Positions 13,849-26,130 of a stretch of 64,000 nucleotides of DNA are shown here, in pieces; position 1 is the stretch's first letter, and every line of letters starts with the position of its first letter. Under the pieces are notes generated by a model. That model made no database searches. It saw only the letters and a list, made by a program, of their open reading frames with translations, and had not been told where the DNA came from. Location of the stretch: the NCBI GenBank assembly GCA_014549065.1, contig JACDOX010000110.1, positions 310,001 to 374,000 on the forward strand, written 5' to 3'. The translations under genes were made by a program, and so were the position numbers. This stretch comes from Cardinalis cardinalis (taxonomy: Eukaryota > Chordata > Aves > Passeriformes > Cardinalidae).

Positions 13849-14711
13849 TACAGCCTGTGCTTGTGACTGTGTTACCTTGAAACTTGATAACATGTGCCAG
13901 GCTGAGAAGAAGGGGGGGAGAGAAGGTGTGCGGCTGCTTGTGAGAGTCTCTCCGGGCAGGCAGAGCCTGAGTTTTAACCTTTTTTGTGGACAATGAAAAT
14001 TCTGCAGAACATTGACCTTTCCTGCGATGGAGCAGCAGATGAAGAGGGAATTGAGTAAGCGAGATGAAGGTCTGTGCCAGAGGGAGAGAGAGAGATGTTG
14101 GAGGAATGGAGAAGAGGGAGTGGCATTTTTTTTTGCTGGACTTTTCTTGTGTGGCCATGGACAGAACCATTTTTTTTTTTCCTGTGACACAGAGACTGCA
14201 TTTAGGGGGAGACAGGCCTCAGAACCAGAAGAGTCAGTGTGGATGCCCCTCGGCCCCAGGGGGTGTGAAAAATATGGGGGGGACAGGTGTCCCAAAGGAG
14301 AGACTGTGCTTTGCTTTTTTTTGGAATGAGACAATGCATCCTTGAAAGACAACCCTAGAAGCAGCTCTGGTCCATGCACAGTGGTGAGAACACTGAGCAT
14401 GGAAGGAAGATGTCACGATGGCAAAGGATCTCCGGGCAATGCTATGAGTGACATGGAAACACATGAGGTTTCAACAGTGTTTCCAGGGGAAGCCTATGGC
14501 ACAGAGAAGGACTCCTTCTCCTCTTGATGAACTGTAGATTGAGTATTCTGGAAGGGTGGTGCAGGATTGAGAGTTGGTGTTTTGGGGGAGGTATTGTATT
14601 GGAAATCTGGGGGGAGGAGGAAGAAAATGCTTCTGTGCAGTTTTCATTTTCCTTGTGGTTTTTTTTTCTCTTTTTTTCTCTTGTAGTTTAGTTTTTTCTT
14701 TATAGTGTCGT

Positions 14712-14717
14712 AATAAA
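14712..14717 (+). terminator. LTR polyadenylation signal
   Basis: Canonical AATAAA followed by a T-rich stretch, about 120 bases before the 3' end of the LTR, where the R/U5 junction is expected. Confidence 0.6.
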
Positions 14718-14838
14718 ATTTTCTTTGTCACTAAGTGAGAGCCTGCTTTGCTTATTCCTGGTCACATCTCACAGCAGACACCAGGGGGAGGGTAATTTCA
14801 TGGGGGCACTGGCATTGTGCCAGTGTCAAACCATGACA

Positions 14839-16625
14839 GTAGNTTTGACATGGTGAGAAGGTAGAAATATTTTTCTTAAGGAGTCAGTTTGATTGCAATG
14901 CAAANTGAGGGAGCAAATTTTATAAAGCTGCAAAAATATCAGACTCTCTCCCCAGAAAATCTTGAGGTATATTCTCCAGTTTGTTTATCATATTTTACCT
15001 TATATTCAACTTTTTTCAGCTCTTTTATGACATAATAAATACTTCATGAGAATTTTCTGGATTAAGTTGCTAGATTTAAGTTGTTGATTTAATTTTGCTA
15101 TGAATTGTTAAAAGCTACAAGATTCTATCATAGCACCATTGGGTCAGTAACACTTTTAGACAAAAGAGGTAATTACTATATTAAATAATGTGCCTTATTA
15201 AGAATGCCAGTATTTAAAGATATAAGAAATTTAAAAGAACAGAAATTACACNTCTTCATTGTACTATAACTTCTTTAGAAATGAAAAAAAAAAAATAAAC
15301 ATGATGCCCGCATGAGCAATAAAAGAGATCATTGTTCTGTTCTATTCTATTTATTTTATTTTACTTTAACTGAATGCATAAAGACTACTGGCAAATATGC
15401 CAAACAAGACATTTAAGTATAAACTGTGTGGGAATCTGTGATCACGGCAGAGGAGTTTGTTAAAAAAAAGAGGAATTGAATTTAATTTGTGCATTGCAAA
15501 TAGGTAAAAAATATACATCAGAAACATACTGTTGGTGCTTGTAACAAGCGGAGCAGCTGGTCTGTAATACAAAATTCAGGCATGAGTCATAACAGTTAAA
15601 ACCAAAGCTATATGACATTTAACCCTAATATCAAAATCCTAGTTTCATTAAGTTTTAGAGTCACTCTTTGATGATTTTTTTAAGAAATCTAATTTGACTC
15701 CACTGCTAAAATTTTTCAAACTCACTGATTNTTCAAGAGATTTAAATTTACATTGAAAGTTAATTTTCCACCAAGACTTGTATTTTGAATCATTGTTGTG
15801 AAATGCAATGGTCAAATGAGCTAAGCATTCCTTGTTCAATAACAAGATGTAAGGATCTTGATTAAGATACCGTTTGTTCCTTGTACTATGAGAAAAATGA
15901 AGTTTTAGCTCATTTGAGTTCATGAAGATGGACTTCTATTTATTTCATTTAATAAAATAAAAAGAGAAACAGCAATGCAATTCTGGGCTTTCATTACAAA
16001 GGCTCTGTGTGCATACTTCTGAACATTACTTTATAAAATCCATGCTAATATGTAGCAAAAGTTTATAGACATGCAAATGGGTTCTTGTGAGGTGCTCTAG
16101 TCAAGAGCCAGCAGTGCAGCGCTCCCTGTAAACAGCCTGGCTGGCCTTGGATAAATGAGATGCAGAGCAATGCCACAACATCACATCACAGAGAACTGCA
16201 AGTTCTTTACCTCGTGCCATTATATTGAAGGCCATTACTCATGTCAGCTGTTCAAACATTACAGCACAACTCTCTTAGCCTTTACCATGCCTGAGTGAAG
16301 CGTGACAATTTCAGGCAGTGCAATAGGAGTGAGAAACTTGAACAAATCTGACTGATAGTTCACAAGATTTCAGCACGCATTGCCCTTTGTGCCATGCTCA
16401 CTAATGCATCCACAGTGCAGTGCATTAATCGCATTAGGTTAGGCATCAGTCCAAATCTACTGCCTCAAAATCTTTTCACAGGAGAGCTTTGGAAAGGGGC
16501 TAATGACCTTCTCTAGTTTCCTCTAGAAATATTGTCACAAGGCAAACATTGGTATTATATGACTATTAGCATCAGATGTCACTTCCTGATATTACAAATG
16601 GGGTTGGAAAAAAGATATCTCTGAC
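14839..16625. other. Unique non-coding sequence with possible conserved element
   Basis: AT-rich sequence. The stretch 16040-16330 is less AT-rich, repeat-free, and contains a perfect POU octamer ATGCAAAT at 16071-16078; it looks like a conserved non-coding element, but that is inference. No gene recognised. Confidence 0.6.
16071..16078 (+). promoter_or_regulatory. POU octamer motif
   Basis: Perfect ATGCAAAT octamer in a repeat-free block. An isolated 8-mer has little weight on its own. Confidence 0.25.
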
Positions 16626-16805
16626 ATAAAATCATAGCATCATNGAATGGTTTGGGTGGAAATGGACCCTGAAGGTTATTTAGGGACACCTCCCACTAGA
16701 CTACTGGAGGTTGCTCAAACCTCCATCCAGCCTGGCCCTGAACACTTCCAGGCATCCACAGCTTCTCTGAGAATCCTGTTTCACTCCCCTCATGACAAAA
16801 GGCAG
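16626..16805 (-). mobile_element. CR1 LINE, 3'-end fragment
   Basis: The + strand reads AATCATAGCATCATNGAATGG followed by a diverged GGTTTGGGTTGGAAGGACC-type stretch and then 'CATCCAGCCTGGCCCTGAACACTTCCAGG' in part. This is the reverse complement of the CR1 3' end, so the 3' terminus lies at the left. Several internal deletions are visible, as in the missing 'GGATGGGG' section before CATCCACAG. Homology fades after about 16805. Confidence 0.88.
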
Positions 16806-19800
16806 GTTACTCAGCCTGGCGTCTGGTACTTCTGTGCCATGGCACCTCACCATCCCAAAAGCACTGGACCAGNGCCACACTCCACCCATCAGTGTCTTTC
16901 CTGAACTGGAGAGACTGGGAGGGAACAGAGGATGCAAAATGCAGTCACCAAAGTGCCAGAAAAGAGGAAAATATTTTTACTCATTTTCTTGTTTTTAAAA
17001 TTGTTCATTGTGTAATTATGAAAAGAACTGCTCATGATGCAGCTAGGAGGGACCTTGGTGCTGAANGCCAGCACTTGGGGCTGCAGCGCCAGCGTGACAC
17101 AAGGAGCCTGTTGGGATTCTTTGCAAGTGAGCCCCTTCAAANATAATGACAGCTGAGCTCTAGGACAAACAGGAACTGCTGCACATTGCCAAGAGGTATC
17201 TTCTAGGGATAGTTGAAAGGGGTGTTATGGGATGCCACCAGGGTTGATTATTCCTGCAGGCATGTTATTGGACTAGCTACAGTCCTAATCTAGTTTGACA
17301 GCTGAGGTGTGCCTGTCTCCTTTTCAATCAACCTCTTCCCTCTCAACTTGTGTTTCACATAGATTGTGCTTTCAGGATTTTCATGATGAAGCTTTCCTGC
17401 AGAGACATAAGATTACCAGCTATTTCAGGAGACTTTGGAGTTCTTCACAAATATTATTTATAAAGCAATATACTTTTGCTCCTTGTATGGATTATGTAAA
17501 ACCCAGATTTTTTGTCCTGCGCAGACAAAATCTCATTTAAGTGGCTATCTTCACGTCTTCAGACATTTTCCTCAGACTATGAGATATCCATGGCTGTGGA
17601 AGGGAAGGAAGGGAATCAGTAAATTTGCTGTCCTAATGATCAGCTACAAGAGGCATCAGCGTCTATGTCTGCTCTGTCCCCTAAAAAGAGCTCAAATGAA
17701 GGACTCNGGTTTGTGTCTAAGATTGTTCAAATCCCAGGAGCCAAGAACAGCTTTCTTCCTAAGTCCACCTTTAAGAATCTCTTAAAATTGCATTCTGCCT
17801 TCAGCATCCCAAAGGAAGTAGTGTATCAGCCATATATTACTAGTCTGCTACTGCAAAATACCTTTCTCATCCAAATACCACTCCTGTTTGTGAAGGGGAA
17901 AAAAAGTCTCATAGGAATTAAACTCACAGAACAATATTGTCTTCCGTCTTCTTCCCCCTTGGCTGAAAAGAAATCTAACAAAAGTCCCAGGTGCTGTTCC
18001 CTCTCACTCTGTCGATCAAAGTCCCCCTTGTAAATACAAAGTTGTCAGTCTAATACATTTAACATTTCAGTATGGGTTGTGTTACAATTTTGTGGCTGAA
18101 TACCAAAGTTTAGTCTAAGGAAAGCAGAGTAATAATTTTGATTTCACAGTAAGGGAAGCATATTGGAAGTATTCTTCCTAACTCGACTTTGATTTATGCC
18201 GCTGGCAATGTTATCTTTTCCAGCACTGAGTTATTAGCAAACAGTGAGTGATTAAAAATGTCCTGAAACCAGACAGCTAAATCCATTCATTAACCATATT
18301 TATTTATTTCTGAGATGTCAACAACAATTGTCAGTAANAATGTCAAGAGAACCATAGTTTAGTTCCTAGAATGTTTCAGGCAATGCNGTTTTCTTAATGA
18401 ATATGCATCTCCGCTTGCTTTGAATGGTAGATTTTATTGAGGTCTTGCATTCATTTTTCTCACAGCATGGCTTNTAAATTTGAGAGAAAGAAAAATAATT
18501 TTTTTCTACATTTTCGTCAAGTTTTGAAGGATAATAATTTTTTAATATGTGATGCNCTAAAACAAGTGCTGGACTTAATCGTGTCTTTGCTCATTAACTT
18601 CACGACTCATCTTTAGTCCTCAAAATACTTGTCTTGACAAAAAAAATATCTTTCTCATAATAAAGAGGAAGAAGCAATAGAACTATTAAATGAATTCAAG
18701 GAAATTTCTAAGAAGACTTGCTCACCTTCTGATGGGATTACAAGACTAGAAGGATAGTGTAGGTCTAATTTCCAGCTTAAATGGAAAAGAGGCATGGAAG
18801 CATGGTGCAAATTGTAAAAAGCTGTCAGCAAGGGCGGGAGTTGTGTCTNTAGGGGGATGAGGGATGTACACAGTGCACGGGAAGATAGCTTTTATAGACA
18901 TGAAGTAGTTACATAATATGATGAAATGCAGAGAGGCAGAGCTCNGGGGCACAATCATTCTCTACTAGCAAAATGCTCATTCATGGAAAAGACATTTCCA
19001 AACAACAAATTAACCCAACAGGAATAGAAATTGCAGCTGTAAAGAAAAAAAATGCCATACTCAGCATTAAGGTTATTCTGACTGATAACTCTCTGTGTGA
19101 GGAGTTTTTTCTTCAGCTCCACATTCCACATCTACTAAACAAAGTAAGCAATACAATCTTGAAGGAGGTGCAGGAAAATAGTGGGGAGATGTGTCCCTGT
19201 AAAATTTTGTCTTTTTGTACTTTTAACCTTTTTTCCTAAAGGACTAATATTTATTGTGGTAGTGCTAAAAGGATGTCCATTAGCCTGTTGCATGAACATT
19301 GCCTCTCTTTCTAAAAACCTTGGGACCTATTTGCTATTTTTTGTCAAATTTCAAGAAAGGTCAGAAATCTAACAACTCTGTAAATTTGTGCAGAAAAGGC
19401 CTGTTCTTCCACAGGACAGGAGACAGGCAGAACTCACAGGTTATGCTGGTGCTTAAAATAAGTCTACTTAATTATAACATTTTGGGATTTTTATACACCA
19501 AATTAAATACATATTTAATTTCTTGTAATATATAACCTCTGTGCATACCATTGAGGTGGTCTAGATTGCTTAAGGGCAAGGATGTTCAGTATGATTTTGA
19601 GAGGAGAAAAATGAAGACTCTTCCATTGAGGAGTGATCTTACTGAAGTGGCTACTGCTGGGTGCACATTTTTGAAGAATTTGCATTCATTACTGTTGCCA
19701 AGGCCAAAAGGAAATCTGGTGCAGGTATATGGACCAACAGGCAGAAATATATGAGATGGAGTAGAGAAGCTGATGTCAAAATTGATGCTGTTTATCAAAC

Positions 19801-22006
19801 ATATTTTCAATTAAAGAAAGGTAGTAGTCCTTCAGCAGCACCCTCTAGACATCAAAACAAGTCCCTTCAAAAACTTTATAACTTTATCTTTCCCTAATTG
19901 TATTTACTGTCCTTCTTGTTTTCATGTGTCAAACAGTGTCTGTTCTTAGGTTTGGCTGACTATCTTCAAGTCTTTGAATATTTCCACAAAGCTTTATTTG
20001 CCATGCTCTTTGATCCTGTGTGTACTCTAAGGGATGCTTCATAAGTTCCATTTAATTTCATGTCTTCCCTCAATTTCCATCTCATCTGTTGAAGTATAGA
20101 CACCATTTCACAGTAGTTACTTTTATTAATAACTAATTTATTAAGGAGTGCATAAAAATTAATCATTTGTGGTAATGCACAGCTATAAAACATTGAAGTT
20201 ACATATTTCCCAATTTATTTATAACAAATTTTAGCATAAGAAGATGTCAACCATCTAATGAAAATGAGAGGAGAAGCTAAGTATTTGATATCTATAAAAG
20301 GTACATTCTCTTTTCCAGTATCAGCATCTACTGGGCTAATTTCCCTAATCTCTTGTTTCTGTATCAGCATATTCTATCTTCATCAAATCACAACCCTGTT
20401 GTAAAGGTGAAAAACCAACTAAGTTTTTCCACATATGAATCTCATTAAGAAGTTTGAGGCTCATAGAAAGCCATAAGGGCTATCCTGGAAGTTAGGAAAA
20501 AAAAAAGTACGAATTCAGGAGAAAAACTGTATTCATTGTACACGTTGGTAAAATCTGAGACTGCCTTATAGCCAGAATATAGAGCAATGGAACAAGCCCA
20601 TCTCACTATAAAGACAAGTGATGGTTACAAATATAGCCTGTAATAAGAGCCATAGGTATAATAACCTGATAAAATGCTATTGCATGTTGTGACTAGAAAT
20701 TCTTTGTTTTCATTACTACTTTGTCACTCCACTTACATTATTACTTACTTGTTTTCAAACTGAATCTGTTTCCTGTACCCCAAATATATGCAGAGTAAGG
20801 GAATTTCATGATTAAATGAATAAAAGCCTTCATCTCCCTTCCTATAGATTTCCTTCAAATTACTCACATTCTAAATGCTCTGGGAAGCCTTTAGTAACGT
20901 GTCTTGGCTCATAACTGTAATAATCACTGAAATAACTTGTGGTGATGCACTAGTTGATGAAAGGTTTGATATTTAATAATTCTTCTGAAAATGAATGCAG
21001 AAAGCTGGATGATTTGCAGCAACCAGCAGAAGGCTCACCTTCTGACATTGCAAGAGAGGACGTAAAACTCTGTAGAAGGTTAGTGAAATATGAAACTGCT
21101 GTTTGTTGAAAACAATAGATAGCTTGAAGCCAACAAATCCAAAATTTCTAATACACTCATACTTCTGAACTGCTTGGAGGAACAGCACCTTAGAGGGTAA
21201 TTTTTGTAGGTGAAGTTATTCATGCATCTGGTAGTACAGATTAAATTTTGGTTACAACATATAGACACTTCTTAACAGTCTTAACTTTGCTAATGAGATG
21301 TAACCTATTTTTTTCTGAAGGAAAATATTTCAGTATTACTTTGCCATTACAAAAAATCGTAGTATCAAACTGTACACATTTCTAAAATTATTTTTTCCAG
21401 TCAGATTCGAGTGGTTCTCATTAACATGGATATTACATCAGTGAAACAGATTTTACAGTCCTGGATAACCTCTGTACCAACAAGAGACCCAGACCAGACT
21501 GGCTGAAAATGGGTGCTGGAACATTCCCCTTTCATTTGAGAAGCAGCCAAAAGTCTTATTTTTTTTTAACATAACAAACATTTGTAGAGGTTCAAGGGAT
21601 TAAATAAATTCTTGGTGATAGTGACCAAACAAATAAACTTCCAAAGCACTACATTTGCTTTCTGATAGTTTACATTTTGCTTTTCCACCATGCAAAATCT
21701 TTTTAGTCATCTCTTTTAGCTCTGTAGTTTACGTCATATTTCATAAATGTATTCTGTGGATAATTAAACCAGCATTGAAATTCAGTNATAATGAATTTAA
21801 TAGTAATTTTGACACTGGCTTATACAGAGACAAGATTTCATCTGGAGTAAAAGGAGGGACTTCTCAACAACTGAAGATGCAGAAAATAATGTTTTGCAGT
21901 TGAATCAGATAACAGGATCTGTTTAGGAAATGCTGAAACAAATTCAAGAGAATAAATAATAAACTCTGCAGATGTAGCAATTAGTGGTTCTGAGAAGCCT
22001 CTAACT

Positions 22007-22020
22007 GTTACCATGGTAAT
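22007..22020. promoter_or_regulatory. RFX X-box-like palindrome
   Basis: GTTACCATGGTAAT contains the perfect 12-bp palindrome TTACCATGGTAA. Its two half-sites match the GTTRCC half-sites bound by RFX factors (consensus GTTGCCATGGCAAC), with zero-base spacing. It sits in an AT-rich block without repeats. Binding is inference from motif knowledge. Confidence 0.4.
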
Positions 22021-22477
22021 ATTAATTTTTTTGGCACTGAACATGATATATTATCATTAATTTTAAATGCCAGTACAAGTCCATTGTGATAGCTTTGGAG
22101 TATAATCTGCATTCTTTGACAAGGGCTTGCAATTAACTTTTACTGAGGTCACTGAGTGCTTTAATGGAGAACTGATAATTTTACTGAAGTCTGATCAGTA
22201 GAAGGAAAGATGCTACCTTCTACCATTTCCAGGGTAAGTTCTATGTGCTCTCTTTCCATCCATGAAATGCAGCACAAGTGCCCTGCAACTGCAGTCTGAC
22301 AGTTCACAGGAAAGCCAGCAGAAGCATGGGAGCTTCTCCAGCAGTGCAACAGCCTTTAGTCTGCTGGTGTCTTATCAGGCTGCATACAGGCTATCTTCAG
22401 ACAGCCCTGTCTTAAGGCAAACCCAGCCCTAACTCAGCAGAAAGCGATCTTTTCTGCACAGACCTAAAACACCCCTT

Positions 22478-22948
22478 ATGATTTTGTTGTTGCAGTTCAG
22501 GGCACAGTCCCTCTCACTTCAGTGGGATCAGCATTCCCTGCTGAGTCCTGCCATGACGGGCTTTCATTACAGCACGCTAGATCATGTACCAGTTGGGTTT
22601 TCAGAGTTGTTGTTTTTTTTTTTTTCTCTTGAGGAGGAAAATGGAACAACACATCATAAACACAGATATAACAGAGGATATGAACTCTTGTTGGAGGTTA
22701 TCTATCGCTGGCCGGGGGTCTATGTACAAATACGTTATGAATGGGACAGGACAGCTGGGGAAAACATCTCAAACTGTTTTATTTTCCAGCATCAGCCTCA
22801 TTACATGGTTATGACAATGGGAAGATGCCAGCAGCTCACATCCCCGGCAGCAGACAAAGAACTTAATGTTACAACTTACTTTAAAAGTTTTTTGACCAAT
22901 CACACAAAGCAAAATCATATTGACAGTAGTTCCATCCAACCACTATAA
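22478..22948 (+). other. Longest open frame outside repeats, unknown
   Basis: 156 codons, beginning MILLLQFRAQ and ending in SSSIQPL. No domain is recognised. It reads through a T homopolymer as FFFFF, which argues against selection on the protein. Three N-X-S/T sequons (NISN, NVTT, NHTK) fall in the last third but may be chance. A fair acceptor (TTTTGTTGTTGCAG) lies just inside its start. I think it is most likely a chance frame. Confidence 0.12.
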
Positions 22949-23056
22949 GCACAAGTACCTTTGGTTAAAACAATGCTTGCTTATTTCGAATACAATATCT
23001 GCTTGTAAGCTTTAAAATACAATGCACAGAGATCCATTATTAAGCACAGAACTTCC

Positions 23057-23100
23057 TAATATCTTGCTAATATCTTGCTAATATCTTGCTAATATCTTGC
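23057..23100. repeat. 11-bp tandem repeat, four copies
   Basis: Four identical copies of TAATATCTTGC in a row. The perfect identity points to a recent expansion. Confidence 0.95.
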
Positions 23101-25343
23101 TACTTTTCTGTAGCTTAGGGAGTTATTCTAGACAGGTGTTAATACACAGATCATTGTTCTATTTGTCCTTGCTTTTCTACTTCTTGTGTAATTTTTCTGC
23201 TGACAAATGTCATGGCTACTGCTTAGCTCTAATCACAGTTCTGCTGTCTCTGAGGCCTGCCTTTTGCAGCTTTCCTAAAACCCTCTGATTTTAGGGATTC
23301 CCACAATTCCCCTTTCTTGGTTCAACTAAAAAGAAACCTTTGTAACCGTGTCATCTTTAACTACCTTGAGTTTTGTCNCTTTATTATGCTATATCTGCTT
23401 ATTACTTGCTTAAAGCATCTTTTTTGTTCACATTAAGCATTCCTTCATTGAATGAGCTTACCCAGGTCTAGAGATGGTCAAGTTATTGAGAGACATCTAC
23501 AGAAGGACTGATACNGTNANATACAGAGCATGCTCATCCTCTCTGATATGCANCTGCTTTTAAGAGCAGATGGGCTTTCAGGACCAAATACAGTCACAAT
23601 TCCTGCAAGGACACAGAGTAGAGTGAAATTTGAGCAACAATTTGAGAAGATGAGCTGTTTAATAAACCTCCCTTTAAAAGATGGAGTGTTGCATTTTCCT
23701 GGGACCACGACACAAAAAGGCTCAGAACAAATGGGATTTCTTATTTCCAGTGAACTTATTTAAAGATTAACATACCTTCAAAACCAGAGTTTGATGCATT
23801 TGGGCTGTTTAATTCTTCTTTAAGCTTGATGTTGGCAGTTCCTCAGTGTTTGTTGATGGCTATAGCTCTCTGGCAATCTGCCAAATATAAATACTGTGCA
23901 AAGCAGTCTTTGAAAGTTCACTGAGTTACTTCCAGTTCCTTTTNATTTAGTTAGTTTTTTGACATCCACATGTTAGTATTTTCCCAACCCCCAAAAATGT
24001 AGAAATATGTGATCTAATGGGAAATGAATATTTTCCACGTAAATTTCTTTATCACTTGTACCTGTATCTTTCTTATCCTTTCACCCCATAGGAGTGGAGT
24101 TTCAATTTCTNTAACACATCTCATCATAGTATTTTATCTAATTTAATCTGGAGACAAGTGTATAAGCTTATTAGATGTATTTTNTTCTGCAGAGTAACAT
24201 TAACATTCAGATTTCATCCAGTTAGGCAGCCAGTTCTATTTGAATACTTATCTGAGCTGATTAACCCTTCTGCACTGATGAGTTGATGAGAAACTTTAGA
24301 AAGGTATTTACTTCTGCTTCTTTCAGCATTCATAGTGAATTCACAGTCCCATTAGAATAAGTGTGATTTTATTACTGACTTAAGATTTTCCTTTACCAGA
24401 AGAGAGTCATGAAGAGATGACAGGCTAAGACAGGCTTCTGTCCTNGACCTGAAGTATACCCTGTATTAGAAAATAGTAATAAAAACCACCTTTCGCTGGG
24501 CAAATCCCAATGTTTGGCCTCTGCTCTGACAGCATTGCAAACTGGTAGTCCTTTCTAATGATAGCTAGAGATGAGATCATATCAGAAGCATTGCTTGTAG
24601 GACTTTGGAAATACAAGCTGAAGAGAAATCTTAAGGACTGTAGGAAACAGAAAAAATTAGCTATTGGAGAAAAAGACTGACCTTTTCACTGTTTCTAGGA
24701 ATGTTTTGAGAATNGAATTTTGTTCCTCTGGCCATCTCTTGCCATTCCCTGAGGGACAGAGACAGGCTTGCAGTGGCTGCACAAGTACTGTCCATCAGTA
24801 CAAATTGACCTTTACTCCTCACTCAGTCNGGTCATACTATCCATTTATCCTTTGCTTCATTGCACATATTGGATGGCAGCACTGGCCTTCTGGACAAGGC
24901 TGCCAAAACCACGGTTGAACACAAATCCCCAAATTGNGCTGAGCTGCTGTGATTTGCTGCCAGGCAGGTGACCTGTCCTGTCAAAGCTGGCATTGTCCCC
25001 TCTCAGAGGATGTACTGGTAGGAATGGCATCAAGAGTCTAGCCAAAAGTATTTAGGAGAAAATCAGCGATTTTTTTTTTTTGCTGGAAGTACCATGCTTT
25101 TGGCTCATATTATGTTGCAGGGTATTTAAAGAGTGTCATTTATTTTTGGTATTGGAGCCAGTGAAATTATCAACTGTAAATTNTTTTATGTGAAGAATTC
25201 TGGCAATTTATATCCAAAATTTTAGTTCCATGAAGACTGGTATTTCACACAAAATACCAAAATCACACAAAGCAAATGTATATGTTTCAAGTAATTTTTT
25301 TGTTCTTTTTCTCCAGCCAATAAATTCAGTGGGTACATGCACA

Positions 25344-25371
25344 TATAAGTAGCACTTATNTGCTACTTATA
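25344..25371. repeat. Inverted repeat, 11-bp arms
   Basis: TATAAGTAGCA (25344-25354) and TGCTACTTATA (25361-25371) are perfect reverse complements separated by six bases, one of them N. Weaker complementarity continues outward (ATGCACA and ACACATGC-like flanks). Confidence 0.85.
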
Positions 25372-25484
25372 CATACACATGCAAATTCATCAGTAGCACT
25401 TTTCTTCAAAATTGTATTGAAGTCTTTCAGTGATAAAAGGGAATTGGCATCTCTCACTTATTTGACTGCTGGTTTGTTTTACAG

Positions 25485-25553
25485 GAATCTGCACATTGGG
25501 TGAGGTTTCCCAAAGTCAGCGGAAGTAGACTGAATTTCTTCTTGCCCTCAGAG
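25485..25553 (+). other. Candidate 69-nt exon
   Basis: A good acceptor (TTTGACTGCTGGTTTGTTTTACAG, with a branch-like TTGAC) precedes the block and GAG/GTAAAA follows it as a moderate donor. The length is a multiple of three. Only one frame is open, in phase with the acceptor: it begins ESAHWVRFPKV and ends NFFLPSE; the other two frames contain stops. I recognise no protein. No neighbouring exon is evident, so this is a weak call from splice architecture alone. Confidence 0.2.
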
Positions 25554-25826
25554 GTAAAACTACTGTTCATCACTGTAGGAGCAGTATGCCACAGTCATTT
25601 TTTCTTGTTTCTGCCTTTCACATTCTGTTATCCTAAGGTCAAATGTGATAAAAGTTTGGTTCTCTCATAGGAACTTGCCTTTCAGAATAATCACTTCTGA
25701 AACACAATTTAAGACTATAAAGGTTACAAAAGATTAAGGCTTTCCAATGGAAAGTTTTCTTCATGAAAATCTTTCATATGCCAGTCCAGCATAGGAAAAA
25801 ACAGGGGTTCATAAAANGGACATAGT

Positions 25827-26130
25827 TCATAGAACCATAGAATCATGNAATATCCTGAGTTGGAAAGGACTGGATCATCAAAAGATCATCAAAGAACAAC
25901 TCCTAGCCCTGCATCCAAAGAATCACACCNTGTGCCTGAGGGAGTTGTTCAAACATTTCTTGAACTCTGTCTGGCTTCGTGCTGTGACCACTTCCCTGGG
26001 GAGCCTGTTTCAGTGCACAACCACCCTCTGGGTGAAAAACCTTTTCCTGATATCCAATCTAAACCTCCATTGACATAGTTTCATGCTATTCCCTTGGGTC
26101 CTGTCGCTGGTCATTAGAGAGTAGAGAAGA
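25827..26130 (-). mobile_element. CR1 LINE, 3'-end fragment
   Basis: The + strand begins CATAGAACCATAGAATCATG, the reverse complement of the CR1 terminal octamer repeat, followed by diverged 'GAGTTGGAAAGGACT'. Later landmarks are GGGTGAAAAACCTTTTCCTGATATCCAATCTAAACC and TCCTGTCGCTGGTC in part, typical of the CR1 3' region. It is in a different subfamily from the fragment at 16626, judged by the sequence after the opening block. The terminal octamer lies at the left, so the element is on the - strand. Confidence 0.9.

Larger units (their letters stand above)
13489..14838 (+). mobile_element. Solo LTR, 1.35 kb, with 5-bp target duplication
   Basis: The element opens with TGTGGGGGTTTGACA and closes with TGTCAAACCATGACA. 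The reverse complement of the end matches the start at 12 of 15 positions, giving terminal inverted repeats with TG...CA ends. GTAGT (13484-13488) precedes it and GTAGN (14839-14843) follows it, fitting a 5-bp target duplication as made by ERVL-type elements. A polyadenylation signal AATAAA lies at 14712-14717, setting the + orientation. The body is purine-rich and contains a GA microsatellite. There is no gag, pol or env sequence. Open frames of up to 289 codons on the opposite strand are composition artefacts. It resembles long passerine LTRs, but the family name needs a database comparison. Confidence 0.88.
16806..25826. other. Unique non-coding sequence
   Basis: No recognised gene. It holds a 122-codon open frame at 17665-18033 (+) and a 156-codon frame at 22478-22948 (+), neither similar to anything I know. 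It also holds an RFX-type palindrome at 22007-22020, an 11-bp tandem repeat at 23057, a hairpin at 25344 and a candidate exon at 25485-25553. 22000-22170 looks like possible conserved non-coding sequence. Confidence 0.6.

Noticed and set aside
13531..14400. 289-codon open frame on the - strand (and 185-, 105- and 93-codon frames beside it)
   Set aside because: It lies wholly inside the 1.35 kb solo LTR, antisense to it, and results from purine-rich low-complexity sequence; overlapping frames on both strands are open too.
17665..18033. 122-codon + strand frame
   Set aside because: Lysine- and serine-rich without domain or splice context; probably chance.
22215..22245. Donor-like CCAGG/GTAAGT
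   Set aside because: No upstream acceptor with pyrimidine tract at a plausible distance.
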